Source: Solirubrobacteraceae bacterium (GTDB lineage Bacteria; Actinomycetota; Thermoleophilia; Solirubrobacterales; Solirubrobacteraceae). From it: a stretch of 64,000 nt of DNA. This document shows positions 42,229 through 50,892 of the stretch, one piece after another; the stretch's first letter is position 1; each line of letters starts with the position of its first letter. The translations under genes and the position numbers were made by a program. The stretch spans positions 1 to 64,000 of the forward strand of contig JAUJPF010000015.1 of the NCBI GenBank assembly GCA_030447275.1, in the 5' to 3' direction. The notes under the pieces are model-generated. The model searched no databases and had not been told where the DNA came from. It was given only the letters and a program-made list of their open reading frames with translations.

Positions 42229-44847
42229 GTGTCCTCGCCGCCCCGCCCGCCTTTGGTCACGGCGACAAGCTGCTGGACCACCCGGCCCCGCTCCTCCCCG
42301 CCCGCCTTTGGTCACGGCGACAAGCTGCTGGACCACCCGGCCCCGCTCCTCCCGAGCCCGTCGGTCCCGAACCCGGCCTTCCAGGCGACGCCCAGCGGCG
42401 CGTGGCAGCTCATCGCGAGCATCCCGACCGGCAACCCGCACTCGGACCTCGACTTCTTCACGCGCAACGGCAACACGTTCGCGTCGGTGGGGACACTGGC
42501 CGTCGGCCCCAACCGCGGCGGGCAGACGGTCGTTCAGCTCACCGAGGGCAACGAGGTGAAGCCGAAGCTCGTGAGCGGCGCCCCGACCGCCACGTGCTTC
42601 TCGTCGCCGATCGAGACGCTCGGGCTCCAGCACGACGTCGAGGCGACGCCGAAGGGCAAGACGCCGCTCAACGCCTTCAACCCGTTCGCCGACGCCCGCG
42701 ACACCCAGCTCCTGATCGACGCGACTGACGGGATTGGGCGCTGCCACGACCAGAACAACCTCGGCCTGGACGACTTCTTCCTCGGTGTGGTGGAGGCTCC
42801 GTTCGGCGGCCTGGAGATCATCGACGTCACCAATACCGGCAACCCGGTCACGATCGGCCTGACCACGCACATCGGGATGGCGCACACCGTCAACATCGAC
42901 CCGAAGCGCCCCCACATCGCCTACGCGGTTACGAGCGACTTCATCGGCGTCGACCGCAACGGCAAGCGCGCGAACGACACGAGGGGATCGGCCCTGGACG
43001 GCTTCGAGGTCGTCGACATGCGGTCGTGCATGAACTTCCCGGAGGGAACGAGCGTGGAGGCCAAGCGCTCCGCCTGCCGGCCGCAGGTCTTCCGGTACCG
43101 GTACGAGAGCGCGCAGATCGGACAGGGCCACACCGACAGGAGCTCGATCTTCGGCTGCCACGAGCTCGAGCTCTATCCCGACGATCGGCTCACGTGCGGC
43201 GGCGGCACCGCGCTCATGACGTTCGACATGAGCGGCGCGTTCGACGACAACGGGACGCCGGACGACTACGGCGACGACAGCCCACGCGGTACCCCGCTGC
43301 CGTGCCGGGTGCGCGACAGCTCGTCGAAGGGCCCGTTCTTCACAGCGGCCAAGGTCGTCGACTGCGTCGAGGGCGGACCCGACGGCAGGCAGTCGCTGCG
43401 TGTCAGCGAGTGGCTCAAGATCGGCGCGCCGTCGCTCGAGGGGGTCCGGTACACCGGGTCCGTCCATCACTCGGGCGGCAGCGACCAGGCCGACGCGCCG
43501 CCGCAGCCGCCGAGCGAGGACATCATCTTCGACCACGAAGCCGAGCGGAGCGCCTCGGGCAACCTCCTGATCGCCACCGACGAGCGCGGCGGCGGCGTCC
43601 TTCCGCCCGGTGCCACCTGCGCCGGCGGTGGTGGTGCGCAGGTGAACCCGCTGGGCAACGGCGGCGTGCACTTCTATCGCGCCGACCGCCTGGACACCAC
43701 GCTGCCGGGCAGCGCCGCGGAGGCGTGGGACACCTACGCGCGAACCCCGGACGGCAAGAAGGCGATCTACCGCGCGCCGATCCGCACGGGCGCCCAGGCG
43801 ACCATCTGCACCGCCCACGTCATGCAGCAGATCCCGGGCCAGAACCGGATCTTCATGGGCTGGTACTCGCAGGGGACGCAGGTGATCGACTTCACCGAGA
43901 ATCCCGACGGGACAGTCACGCTGAAGGAGGCGGGCTCGTTCATCCCCGCGTCGGCCAATCAGTGGGTGTCGCACATCTTCAAGGCGCAGGAGAACCCCGA
44001 CGGGACGTTCACCTACTTCGGTGCCGCCGGTGACTTCCGCCTCAGCGAGAGCGGGCGCAACACCATCGACGTCTACAAGGTGACGCTCGCGGCGCCGCCG
44101 AGGCCGGCGGACGGGCCAACGGTCCTGCCCGAGAGGGTCCGCGGCCGCGAGGTGCGCGACCCGCAGACGGGGCAGACCGTGATCGCCGACAGCCGCGCGG
44201 GCGCCCCGCGGTGCGTCGACGCGCGCTCGTTCCGCTCGGCGGCGGTGAAGCGGAGCGGCCGCCGGCTGTCGTTCGCCTTCACGGCCGACGCCCCGGCGAC
44301 GATCGACGTCTTCCGGCAGGCCCGCGGCCGCACGGTGACCGGCGAGAAGCTCGTCAAGCGCTACTCGAAGGTCCGCGCCGGCGTGCGCTGGGACGGGCGC
44401 GACGCGCAGGGGCGCCGGGTGCCGGACGGGTACTACCTCGTGAGGTTCGCGGCGCGCACCAGCGTGGGGATTCCGGACGAGCGCCGGTTCGGCCTGCTGA
44501 AGCGCGGCGGGCGGTACACGATCCTCAGCCGTCACGAGCGTCGCGACACGTGCGGGACGCTGCGGCGCTGGAAGCTCTACCGCCCCGTGTTCGGCGGGCG
44601 CACCGCGCGTCAGCTCGTGATGAGCTTCCGCTTCGCGGCCGACGCGCGCGCGGCGATCGTCGTCAGGCGCGGCGGCCGCGTGGTCCGGCGCTTCGCCGAG
44701 CAGCGGTACGCCGGCGGCGTGCTGCATCGCAAGCGGCTCGGCCGCTCGTTCGTGCGGCGGCTGCGGAGCGGCCAGTACGGCGTGACGATCGTGGTCCGTG
44801 ACGGGTCGCGCACGATCACGTCGACGCTGCGGGCGACGCGGCTCTAG
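42229..44847 (+). CDS. Secreted LVIVD-like repeat protein, paralog 1, signal peptide out of frame
   Basis: The open frame has 872 codons. The true start should be ATG 42186 (RFFVRPLLAALALCVLAAPP signal peptide, with a TACCGT promoter), but a 55-bp tandem duplication at 42241-42353 puts it out of phase; GTG 42229 gives a frame without signal peptide. The mature part matches paralogs 2 and 3: HGDKLLDHPAPLLPSP, NPHSDLDFFTRNGNTF, LVIVD-like strands (LEIIDVTNTGNPVTIGL), then FlgD-like Ig units (PDGYYLVRFAARTSVGIPD). Role unknown; likely an extracellular propeller. Either inactivated or an assembly error. Confidence 0.85.
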   Translation: MSSPPRPPLVTATSCWTTRPRSSPPAFGHGDKLLDHPAPLLPSPSVPNPAFQATPSGAWQLIASIPTGNPHSDLDFFTRNGNTFASVGTLAVGPNRGGQTVVQLTEGNEVKPKLVSGAPTATCFSSPIETLGLQHDVEATPKGKTPLNAFNPFADARDTQLLIDATDGIGRCHDQNNLGLDDFFLGVVEAPFGGLEIIDVTNTGNPVTIGLTTHIGMAHTVNIDPKRPHIAYAVTSDFIGVDRNGKRANDTRGSALDGFEVVDMRSCMNFPEGTSVEAKRSACRPQVFRYRYESAQIGQGHTDRSSIFGCHELELYPDDRLTCGGGTALMTFDMSGAFDDNGTPDDYGDDSPRGTPLPCRVRDSSSKGPFFTAAKVVDCVEGGPDGRQSLRVSEWLKIGAPSLEGVRYTGSVHHSGGSDQADAPPQPPSEDIIFDHEAERSASGNLLIATDERGGGVLPPGATCAGGGGAQVNPLGNGGVHFYRADRLDTTLPGSAAEAWDTYARTPDGKKAIYRAPIRTGAQATICTAHVMQQIPGQNRIFMGWYSQGTQVIDFTENPDGTVTLKEAGSFIPASANQWVSHIFKAQENPDGTFTYFGAAGDFRLSESGRNTIDVYKVTLAAPPRPADGPTVLPERVRGREVRDPQTGQTVIADSRAGAPRCVDARSFRSAAVKRSGRRLSFAFTADAPATIDVFRQARGRTVTGEKLVKRYSKVRAGVRWDGRDAQGRRVPDGYYLVRFAARTSVGIPDERRFGLLKRGGRYTILSRHERRDTCGTLRRWKLYRPVFGGRTARQLVMSFRFAADARAAIVVRRGGRVVRRFAEQRYAGGVLHRKRLGRSFVRRLRSGQYGVTIVVRDGSRTITSTLRATRL
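42241..42353 (+). repeat. 55-bp tandem duplication that shifts the frame
   Basis: 42241-42298 and 42296-42353 are identical (58 matching bases at an offset of 55). The unit spans the signal-peptide cleavage region (FGHGDKLLDHPAPLLP). 55 is not a multiple of three. Removing one unit would join ATG 42186 in frame with the rest of the protein. Confidence 0.9.
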
Positions 44848-44858
44848 CGGTCAGAGAC

Positions 44859-44890
44859 CCGCGCGGCGAGAACCGGCGCTCGCCGCGCGG
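44859..44890 (+). terminator. 12-bp hairpin between paralogs 1 and 2
   Basis: CCGCGCGGCGAG (44859-44870) and CTCGCCGCGCGG (44879-44890) are perfectly complementary with an 8-base loop, 12 bases after the stop; no T-tract. Confidence 0.55.
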
Positions 44891-44898
44891 AGAGTCCC

Positions 44899-44904
44899 TA
44901 CCGT
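44899..44904 (+). promoter_or_regulatory. Leaderless -10 hexamer TACCGT, paralog 2
   Basis: TACCGT ends eight bases before ATG 44913; the same hexamer at nearly the same spacing precedes all three paralogs. Confidence 0.5.
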
Positions 44905-44912
44905 TCGTGCCT

Positions 44913-47471
44913 ATGCGCCTCTTCGTTCGCCCCCTGCTCGCCGCGCTCGCCGCGGCGCTCATCCTGCCGAGCGCAGCCGCGTTCGCGCACGAGCTCCTCG
45001 ACCACCCGGCTCCGCCGCCGGGCAACGCGTCGGCGCCGCCGACGATCCTCTCGCAGGCCCCCGCGGGCAAGTGGGAGCTGATCAGCAGCATCGCGACCGG
45101 GAACCCGCACTCCGACCTCGACTTCTTCCAGCGCAACGGCGAGACGTTCGCGTCGGTCGGCACGCTCGGCGCGGGCCCGAACGGCGGCGGGCAGACGATC
45201 ATCCAGCTGACCGACAAGGGCAAGGTCGCGCCGAAGTACGTCGCCGCGCACCCGTCTGCGTCGTGCGTCGTCAACGAGGCCGCCGCGCTGGGGCTCCAGC
45301 ACGACGTGGAGTCGTCGCCCAAGGGCGGCACGATCCTCAACAGCTTCAACCCCGCTGCCGCACCCGGCGAGGCGAAGATCATCATCGACGCCACCGACGC
45401 GACAGGGCGCTGCCACGACTCGATGTTCTTCGGCGGGCAGACGGTGGGGGGCCAGGGGATCGCGGACGTGCGCGGCGGGCTCGAGATCATCGACATCACC
45501 AACCCCAACGACCCCGTCGAGATCGGGCTGACCCGCCACATCGGCGAAGCCCACACGGTCAACGTCGACCCGAAGCGGCCGCACATCGCCTACGCGATCA
45601 CCTCGGACAGGGTCGCCGTCGACTCGAACGGCAAGCGGGCCAACGAGACGAGCGGGTTCGGGCTCGACGGCTTCGAGGTCGTCGACTTCAGGTCGTGCCT
45701 GAACGCCGCGGGAGCCGGGACGATCGACGACCGCAGGAACGTCTGCGATCCGAAGGTCTACCGGTACCGCTATCCGGAGCTGGGCATGGTGCTGGGGCAC
45801 CAGGTGAAGTCCGCGATCTTCGGCTGCCACGAGCTCGAGATCTACCCGAACGACCTCCTGACCTGCGGCGGCGGCGGCGCGCTGCCGGTCTTCGACATGA
45901 GCGGCGCCTTCGACGACATGGGCACGCCCGACGACTACACCGACGACACGCCGCGCGGCACGCCGCTGCCGTGCAACCGCGGCGGCAGCGCGTCGCAGGT
46001 CTTCCGCACCGGCGCGAAGGTCAACGACTGCGTCGACGGCGCGGGCGCCGGCAACGACGACCTGATCGTCTCGAAGTGGCTCGCGGCCGGCGCACCCTCG
46101 CTGGAGGGCGTCCGCCACCTCGGGAGCGTCTTCCACATGGGCCGCGACGGCACGCGCAACGTGCTGGAGGACATCGACTTCAACCACGAGGCGGAGCTCA
46201 GCGCGTCGGGGAACCTGCTGATCGCGACCGACGAGCGCGGCGGCGGCGTCGTCCCGCCCGGCGCGAGCTGCGTCCAGGGCAACCCCACGGAGCTCGGGAA
46301 CAGCAACGGCGGCGTGCACTTCTACCGCGCCGACAAGCTGCTCCCGCGGACACCGCCCTCGGCGGCGGAAGCCGACCGGTCCTACGCGCGCATGCCGAAC
46401 GGCAAGAAGGCGATCTTCCGTGCCACGCCGCGGACAGGCGCGCAGGCGAGCGTGTGCACGGCGCACGTCATGCAGCAGATCCCGGGCCAGAACCGGATCT
46501 TCATGGGCTGGTACTCGCAGGGGACGCAGGTGTTCGACTTCACCGAGAACCCCGACGGGACGGTCGACATCAAGGAGGCCGGGCACTTCATCCCGAGCAA
46601 CGCGAACGAGTGGGTGTCGCACATCTTCAAGGCGCAGGAGAACCCGGACGGCACGTTCACGTACTTCGGCGCGACCGGCGACTTCAACCTCGGTGAGCGG
46701 GGCCGCAACGCGGTCGACGTGTACAAGGTCACGCTGCCGGCGCCGCCCAAGCCCGCCGACGGGCCCGGGTTGCTGCCGCGGCGCGGCGGCGGCGGCGGTG
46801 CGGCGGCGAGCACGCAGGCCGGGGCGCCGGAGTGCGTGTCGGCGCGCGCGTTCCGCTCGGCTTCGCTGAAGCGGAACGGACGACGCCTGTCGTTCGCGTT
46901 CTCCGCGACCGCGCCGGTGACGATCGACATCTTCCGCCAGGCCCGCGGCGGGAGGGTGACCGGCGAGCGGCTGGTCAAGCGCTTCCGCAACATCAACGGC
47001 CCCGTGCGGTGGAACGGGCGCGACCGCAGCGGGCGGAGGCTCCCCGACGGCTACTACCTCGTGCGGTTCGCGTCGCGGACCAGCGTGGGGATTCCCGACG
47101 AGCGCAGGTTCGGGCTGCTGCTGCGCAACGGCCGCTACCGCGTGCTCTCGAGGCACGAGCGGCGGGACACGTGCGGCCTGCTGCGGCGCTGGAAGCTGTT
47201 CCGGCCGGTGTTCGGCGGGCAGACGAACCGTTCGCTCGTCATGAGCTTCCGCTTCGGCGCCGAGGCGCAGGCCGCGATCGTCGTCCGTCGCGCCGGCGGC
47301 CGCGTCGTTCGGCGGTTCAAGCAGCAGAGCTACACGGGCGGTGTGCTGCACCGCAAGCGGCTGAGCGCGCGGTTCGTGCGCCGGCTGCGCCGCGGCCAGT
47401 ACACCGTGACGATCATCGTCCGCGACGGGTCGCGGACGGTCAGGTCCACGCTGCGGGCCACGCGCCTGTAG
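44913..47471 (+). CDS. Secreted LVIVD-like repeat protein, paralog 2
   Basis: 852 residues from ATG 44913 with signal peptide (FVRPLLAALAAALILPSAAA). Mature N-terminus HELLDHPAPPPGNASAPP, then ~600 residues with propeller-like strands: NPHSDLDFFQRNGETFASVG, GGLEIIDITNPNDPVEIGL, HTVNVDPKRPHIAYAITSD, IFGCHELEIYPND, and HVMQQIPGQNRIFMGWYSQG. The last ~200 residues hold two Ig-like units with PDGYYLVRFASRTSVGIPD. Cysteine pairs suggest disulfides in an extracellular protein. Not a known enzyme to me. It has its own promoter and terminator-like hairpins on both sides. Confidence 0.88.
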   Translation: MRLFVRPLLAALAAALILPSAAAFAHELLDHPAPPPGNASAPPTILSQAPAGKWELISSIATGNPHSDLDFFQRNGETFASVGTLGAGPNGGGQTIIQLTDKGKVAPKYVAAHPSASCVVNEAAALGLQHDVESSPKGGTILNSFNPAAAPGEAKIIIDATDATGRCHDSMFFGGQTVGGQGIADVRGGLEIIDITNPNDPVEIGLTRHIGEAHTVNVDPKRPHIAYAITSDRVAVDSNGKRANETSGFGLDGFEVVDFRSCLNAAGAGTIDDRRNVCDPKVYRYRYPELGMVLGHQVKSAIFGCHELEIYPNDLLTCGGGGALPVFDMSGAFDDMGTPDDYTDDTPRGTPLPCNRGGSASQVFRTGAKVNDCVDGAGAGNDDLIVSKWLAAGAPSLEGVRHLGSVFHMGRDGTRNVLEDIDFNHEAELSASGNLLIATDERGGGVVPPGASCVQGNPTELGNSNGGVHFYRADKLLPRTPPSAAEADRSYARMPNGKKAIFRATPRTGAQASVCTAHVMQQIPGQNRIFMGWYSQGTQVFDFTENPDGTVDIKEAGHFIPSNANEWVSHIFKAQENPDGTFTYFGATGDFNLGERGRNAVDVYKVTLPAPPKPADGPGLLPRRGGGGGAAASTQAGAPECVSARAFRSASLKRNGRRLSFAFSATAPVTIDIFRQARGGRVTGERLVKRFRNINGPVRWNGRDRSGRRLPDGYYLVRFASRTSVGIPDERRFGLLLRNGRYRVLSRHERRDTCGLLRRWKLFRPVFGGQTNRSLVMSFRFGAEAQAAIVVRRAGGRVVRRFKQQSYTGGVLHRKRLSARFVRRLRRGQYTVTIIVRDGSRTVRSTLRATRL

Positions 47472-47481
47472 GGAGTCCGGA

Positions 47482-47500
47482 GGGCGGCGTCAAGCCGCCC
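47482..47500 (+). terminator. 7-bp hairpin between paralogs 2 and 3
   Basis: GGGCGGC (47482-47488), loop GTCAA, GCCGCCC (47494-47500), 11 bases after the stop. Confidence 0.5.
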
Positions 47501-47536
47501 GCGCCTGCATCCGGCTCACGCCACGCGCCGGAGGCG

Positions 47537-47542
47537 TACCGT
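47537..47542 (+). promoter_or_regulatory. Leaderless -10 hexamer TACCGT, paralog 3
   Basis: TACCGT ends nine bases before ATG 47552. Confidence 0.5.
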
Positions 47543-47551
47543 GTGCGCCGT

Positions 47552-50122
47552 ATGAGGTCCTTCGCGCGCTCCCTTCCTGCGGCCATCGCCGCCTGCCTTG
47601 CCGTCTCCGGCTCAGCCGCCGCCCACGAGCTCGACCACCCCGCGCCGCCGCCGGGGTCCAATGCGAGCGCGCCGCAGCAGGCGCTCGCGCAGGGCCCCGC
47701 GGATGCGAAGTGGCAGTTCGTCGGCAGCGTGGCCACCGGGAACCCGCATTCCGACCTCGACTTCTTCACGCGCGGCGGCGAGACCTACGCGTCGGTCGGG
47801 ACGTTGGCGATCGGACCCAACGGCGGCGGGCAGACGATCGTCAAGCTCACCGAGAAGGGCGAGGTGGTCGCCCCCAAGTACGTCGGGCTCGCGCCGACCG
47901 CGTTCTGCGCCAGCGCGGGGGCGACGGGCCTCCAGCACGACGTCGAGGCCTCGCCCAAGGGTCAGACCGTGCTCAACACGTTCAACCCGTTCGCGGACCG
48001 CAGCGACACGCAGATCGTCGTCGACGCGACGGATGCGGCCGGGCGCTGCCACGACAACGGCATCCTCGGGGTGGCGAACACGACGCGCGGCGGGCTGGAG
48101 ATCATCGACGTCTCTGATCCCGCCAAGCCGCAGACGATCGGCATGACGAGTCACATCGGCGAGGCGCACACCGTCAACGTGGACCCGAAGCGGCCCCACA
48201 TCGCCTACGCGGTGACCTCCGACACGGTCGGCGTCACCGCAGGAGTTCGACAGAACGAGGTCGCCGGCAGCGCCGACCGCAACGACCTCGACGGGTTCGA
48301 GGTCGTCGACATGAGCAGCTGCATGAACTTCCCGGCGGGGACCTCGACCGCGGACAAGCGCGCGGCGTGCCGCCCGCAGGTGTTCCGCTACCGATTCGCG
48401 ACCACGGAGCAGTCGATCGGCCATACCGGCAAGAACTTCTTGTTCGGCTGCCACGAGCTCGAGCTCTACCCCAACGACCGCCTCATCTGCGGGAGCGGGG
48501 GGAGCCTCGGCGTGTTCGACATGACGGGCGCCTTCGACGACAACGGCACCCCCGACGTCTACACCGACGACAAGCCGCGCGGAACGCCGCTGCCCTGCAG
48601 CCTGCGCGACAGCTCGAGCACCGGCATCTTCAACATCCCCAAGCCGCTCCAGGTCGTCGACTGCGTGACGGGGGGCGAGAACCGCACGCAGAACCTGGAC
48701 CTCCCCAGCTGGATCGCGTCGGGGTCGCCCTCGCTCGAGGGCGTGCGGTTCCTCGGCAGCGTGTTCCACGAGGGCGGGCACCCGGGGACGACGATCGACC
48801 CGACGGGCCAGACCCGGACGACGGCCGACCAGGACGTCAAGTTCAACCACGAGTCGGAGCTCAGCCACTCGGGCAACCTGCTCATCGCGACGGACGAGCG
48901 CGGCGGTGGCGTGACGCCTCCCGGAGCGACGTGCACGCAGGGCAACCCGAACCCGTTCGGCAATGGAGGCGTGCACTTCTACCGTGCCGACCGCCTGCGC
49001 AACGCCGTGCCGGGTACGGCGGATGAAGCCTACGAGTCGTACGCACGCACCCCGGACGGCAAGAAGGCGATCTACCGCGCTCCCGTGCGCACGGGCGCGC
49101 AGGCCACGGTCTGCACGGCTCACGTCATGCAGCAGATCCCGGGCCAGAACCGGATCTTCATGGGCTGGTACTCGCAGGGGACGCAGGTGATCGACTTCAC
49201 CGAGAACCCGGACGGCACGGTGACGCTCAAGGAGGCGGGCTTCTTCATCCCGCTCGGCGCCAACGAGTGGGTGTCGCACGTCTTCAAGGCGCAGGAGAAC
49301 CCGGACGGCACCTTCACCTACTGGGGCGCCACCGGGGACTTCAACCTCGGCGAGGACGGGCGCAACGCGGTGGACGTCTACCGCGTGACGCTGCCGCCGC
49401 CGCCGAAGCCGGCGCCCGGCCCCGGCCTGCTGCCGGCGCGGACGGCACAGCAGGGCGCGACGACGCAGTCCGGTGCGCCGCAGTGCGTCTCGGCGCGGGC
49501 GTTCCGCTCGGCGTCGCTCAGGCGCAACGGGCGGCGGCTGTCGTTCGCGTTCTCGGCGACCGCGCCGGTGACGATCGACGTCTTCCGCCAGGCCCGCGGT
49601 CGCAAGGTGACGGGGGAGCGGCTGGTCAAGCGCTTCCGCAACATCAACGGCCCGGTGGGCTGGAACGGGCGCGACCAGAGCGGCCGCCGGCTCGGCGACG
49701 GCTACTACCTCGTACGCTTCGCGTCGCGGACCAGCGTGGGGATCCCCGACGAGCGGCGGTTCGGCCTCATGTTGCGCAACGGCCGCTACCGCGTTCTCTC
49801 CAAGCACGAGCGGCAGGACACCTGCGGGCTGCTGCGGCGCTTCAAGCTGTACCGGCCGGTGTTCGGGGGGCGGACGAACCGCTCGCTGGTCATCAGCTCC
49901 CGGTTCGGGGCCGACGCGCGGGCGGAGATCGTCGTGCGCCGCCGGGGCGGGCGCGTCGTGCGGCGGTTCAAGCAGCAGCGCTACGCCGGCGGCGTCCTGC
50001 ACCGCAAGCGGCTCGGCTCGAGCCTCGTGCGGCGCTTGCCCCGCGGCCAGTACACCGTCACGATCATCGTGCGCGACGGCGCGCGGACGATCACGTCGAC
50101 GCTGCGGGCGACGCGGATCTAG
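47552..50122 (+). CDS. Secreted LVIVD-like repeat protein, paralog 3
   Basis: 856 residues from ATG 47552 with signal peptide (FARSLPAAIAACLAVSGSAAA) and mature start HELDHPAPPPGSNASAP. Same order of blocks as paralogs 1 and 2: NPHSDLDFFTRGGETYASVG, GGLEIIDVSDPAKPQTIGM, HTVNVDPKRPHIAYAVTSD, LFGCHELELYPND, NHESELSHSGNLLIATDERG, then Ig-like units with GDGYYLVRFASRTSVGIPD. Function unknown. Stretches of exact DNA identity with the other copies hint at gene conversion. A 14-bp hairpin closes the array. Confidence 0.88.
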   Translation: MRSFARSLPAAIAACLAVSGSAAAHELDHPAPPPGSNASAPQQALAQGPADAKWQFVGSVATGNPHSDLDFFTRGGETYASVGTLAIGPNGGGQTIVKLTEKGEVVAPKYVGLAPTAFCASAGATGLQHDVEASPKGQTVLNTFNPFADRSDTQIVVDATDAAGRCHDNGILGVANTTRGGLEIIDVSDPAKPQTIGMTSHIGEAHTVNVDPKRPHIAYAVTSDTVGVTAGVRQNEVAGSADRNDLDGFEVVDMSSCMNFPAGTSTADKRAACRPQVFRYRFATTEQSIGHTGKNFLFGCHELELYPNDRLICGSGGSLGVFDMTGAFDDNGTPDVYTDDKPRGTPLPCSLRDSSSTGIFNIPKPLQVVDCVTGGENRTQNLDLPSWIASGSPSLEGVRFLGSVFHEGGHPGTTIDPTGQTRTTADQDVKFNHESELSHSGNLLIATDERGGGVTPPGATCTQGNPNPFGNGGVHFYRADRLRNAVPGTADEAYESYARTPDGKKAIYRAPVRTGAQATVCTAHVMQQIPGQNRIFMGWYSQGTQVIDFTENPDGTVTLKEAGFFIPLGANEWVSHVFKAQENPDGTFTYWGATGDFNLGEDGRNAVDVYRVTLPPPPKPAPGPGLLPARTAQQGATTQSGAPQCVSARAFRSASLRRNGRRLSFAFSATAPVTIDVFRQARGRKVTGERLVKRFRNINGPVGWNGRDQSGRRLGDGYYLVRFASRTSVGIPDERRFGLMLRNGRYRVLSKHERQDTCGLLRRFKLYRPVFGGRTNRSLVISSRFGADARAEIVVRRRGGRVVRRFKQQRYAGGVLHRKRLGSSLVRRLPRGQYTVTIIVRDGARTITSTLRATRI

Positions 50123-50138
50123 AGCTTCCCGGAGCAGC

Positions 50139-50179
50139 CCGGGCGGCGCCGCGACTGGGGGGTCAGCGGCGCCGCCCGG
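50139..50179 (+). terminator. 14-bp hairpin closing the paralog array
   Basis: CCGGGCGGCGCCGC (50139-50152) pairs perfectly with 50166-50179 across a 13-base loop, 16 bases after the stop. Confidence 0.6.
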
Positions 50180-50197
50180 CACTACTCCACGCCTGAG

Positions 50198-50560
50198 ATG
50201 ACCGCCGACGGACAGACGCCCGGCTTCGACCGACGCAACCTGCTGCGGCTGGTCGGGCTGCTCGTGGCGCTGCTGGCGATCGTCGGCCTCGTGGTGCTGC
50301 TGGGCGGCGGCGGAGGCGGATCGGAGCGCTCGACCGGTCGCATGCAGGGCGTGCTTACGACGGTCGAGAACGCCAAGCTCGTGCTCCAGCCGGAGGGCGG
50401 CGGGGCGCCGACGGAGTTCGCGATCCGCCCCGAGGACCGCCAGCGGCTCGACCTCTTCCATCTCGAGCAGCACGCGGCGGACTCGCTGCCGTCGATCGTG
50501 CACTTCGAGAAGGTCGGCGACAAGCGGTACGCGACGCGCGTCGACGACGCCCCGACCTAG
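50198..50560 (+). CDS. Small membrane-anchored hypothetical protein
   Basis: 120 residues from an ATG: short cytoplasmic tail (TADGQTPGFDRRNLLR), one transmembrane helix (LVGLLVALLAIVGLVVLLG), a Gly/Ser linker and an outer domain of ~75 residues (GVLTTVENAKLVLQPEGGG, HFEKVGDKRYATRVDDAPT). The outer part looks like a small beta-barrel. Family not recognised. Its TAG shares a CTAG with the convergent gene. Confidence 0.75.
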   Translation: MTADGQTPGFDRRNLLRLVGLLVALLAIVGLVVLLGGGGGGSERSTGRMQGVLTTVENAKLVLQPEGGGAPTEFAIRPEDRQRLDLFHLEQHAADSLPSIVHFEKVGDKRYATRVDDAPT

Positions 50561-50892
50561 ACGTCCACGCCCAACCGCGCGAACCGCTCGCGCAGCCCAG
50601 TCGTGTCGCGCGCCGCGATCAGCTCGCACTCGCCGAGGACGCGCTGCGCGAGCGCCTCGCCGAGGGCCTGCTCGCGCTCGCCGAAGACGACGACCGCCGC
50701 CGGCCTGCCCGGCAGCCGCCGGAGCAGCCTCCCCGCCTGGGCCCGCGCGCGCCGGCCGCCCTTCGCGGCGGGCATCCGGCCCGGTTCGAGCGCGACGACC
50801 CCTGGGGCGCGCAGCAGCGCCTCGACCTCCTCGCGCCGCTCCAGCGCCTCCACGGGCCGCGGCAGCAGCAGCACGGCGATCCGGTCGGCCAT
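50557..50892 (-). CDS. Hypothetical protein, operon end
   Basis: 111 residues; the ATG lies immediately after the TAG of the upstream gene. Begins DRIAVLLLPRPVEALERREEV and has a central strand-helix pattern (PAAVVVFGEREQALGEALA) suggesting an alpha/beta fold like the N-terminal half of a glycosyltransferase or phosphatase-like protein. No catalytic motif can be named. Last gene of a four-gene minus-strand operon with the Ig-like protein, histidine phosphatase and phosphosulfolactate synthase. Confidence 0.65.
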   Translation of the reverse strand: MADRIAVLLLPRPVEALERREEVEALLRAPGVVALEPGRMPAAKGGRRARAQAGRLLRRLPGRPAAVVVFGEREQALGEALAQRVLGECELIAARDTTGLRERFARLGVDV

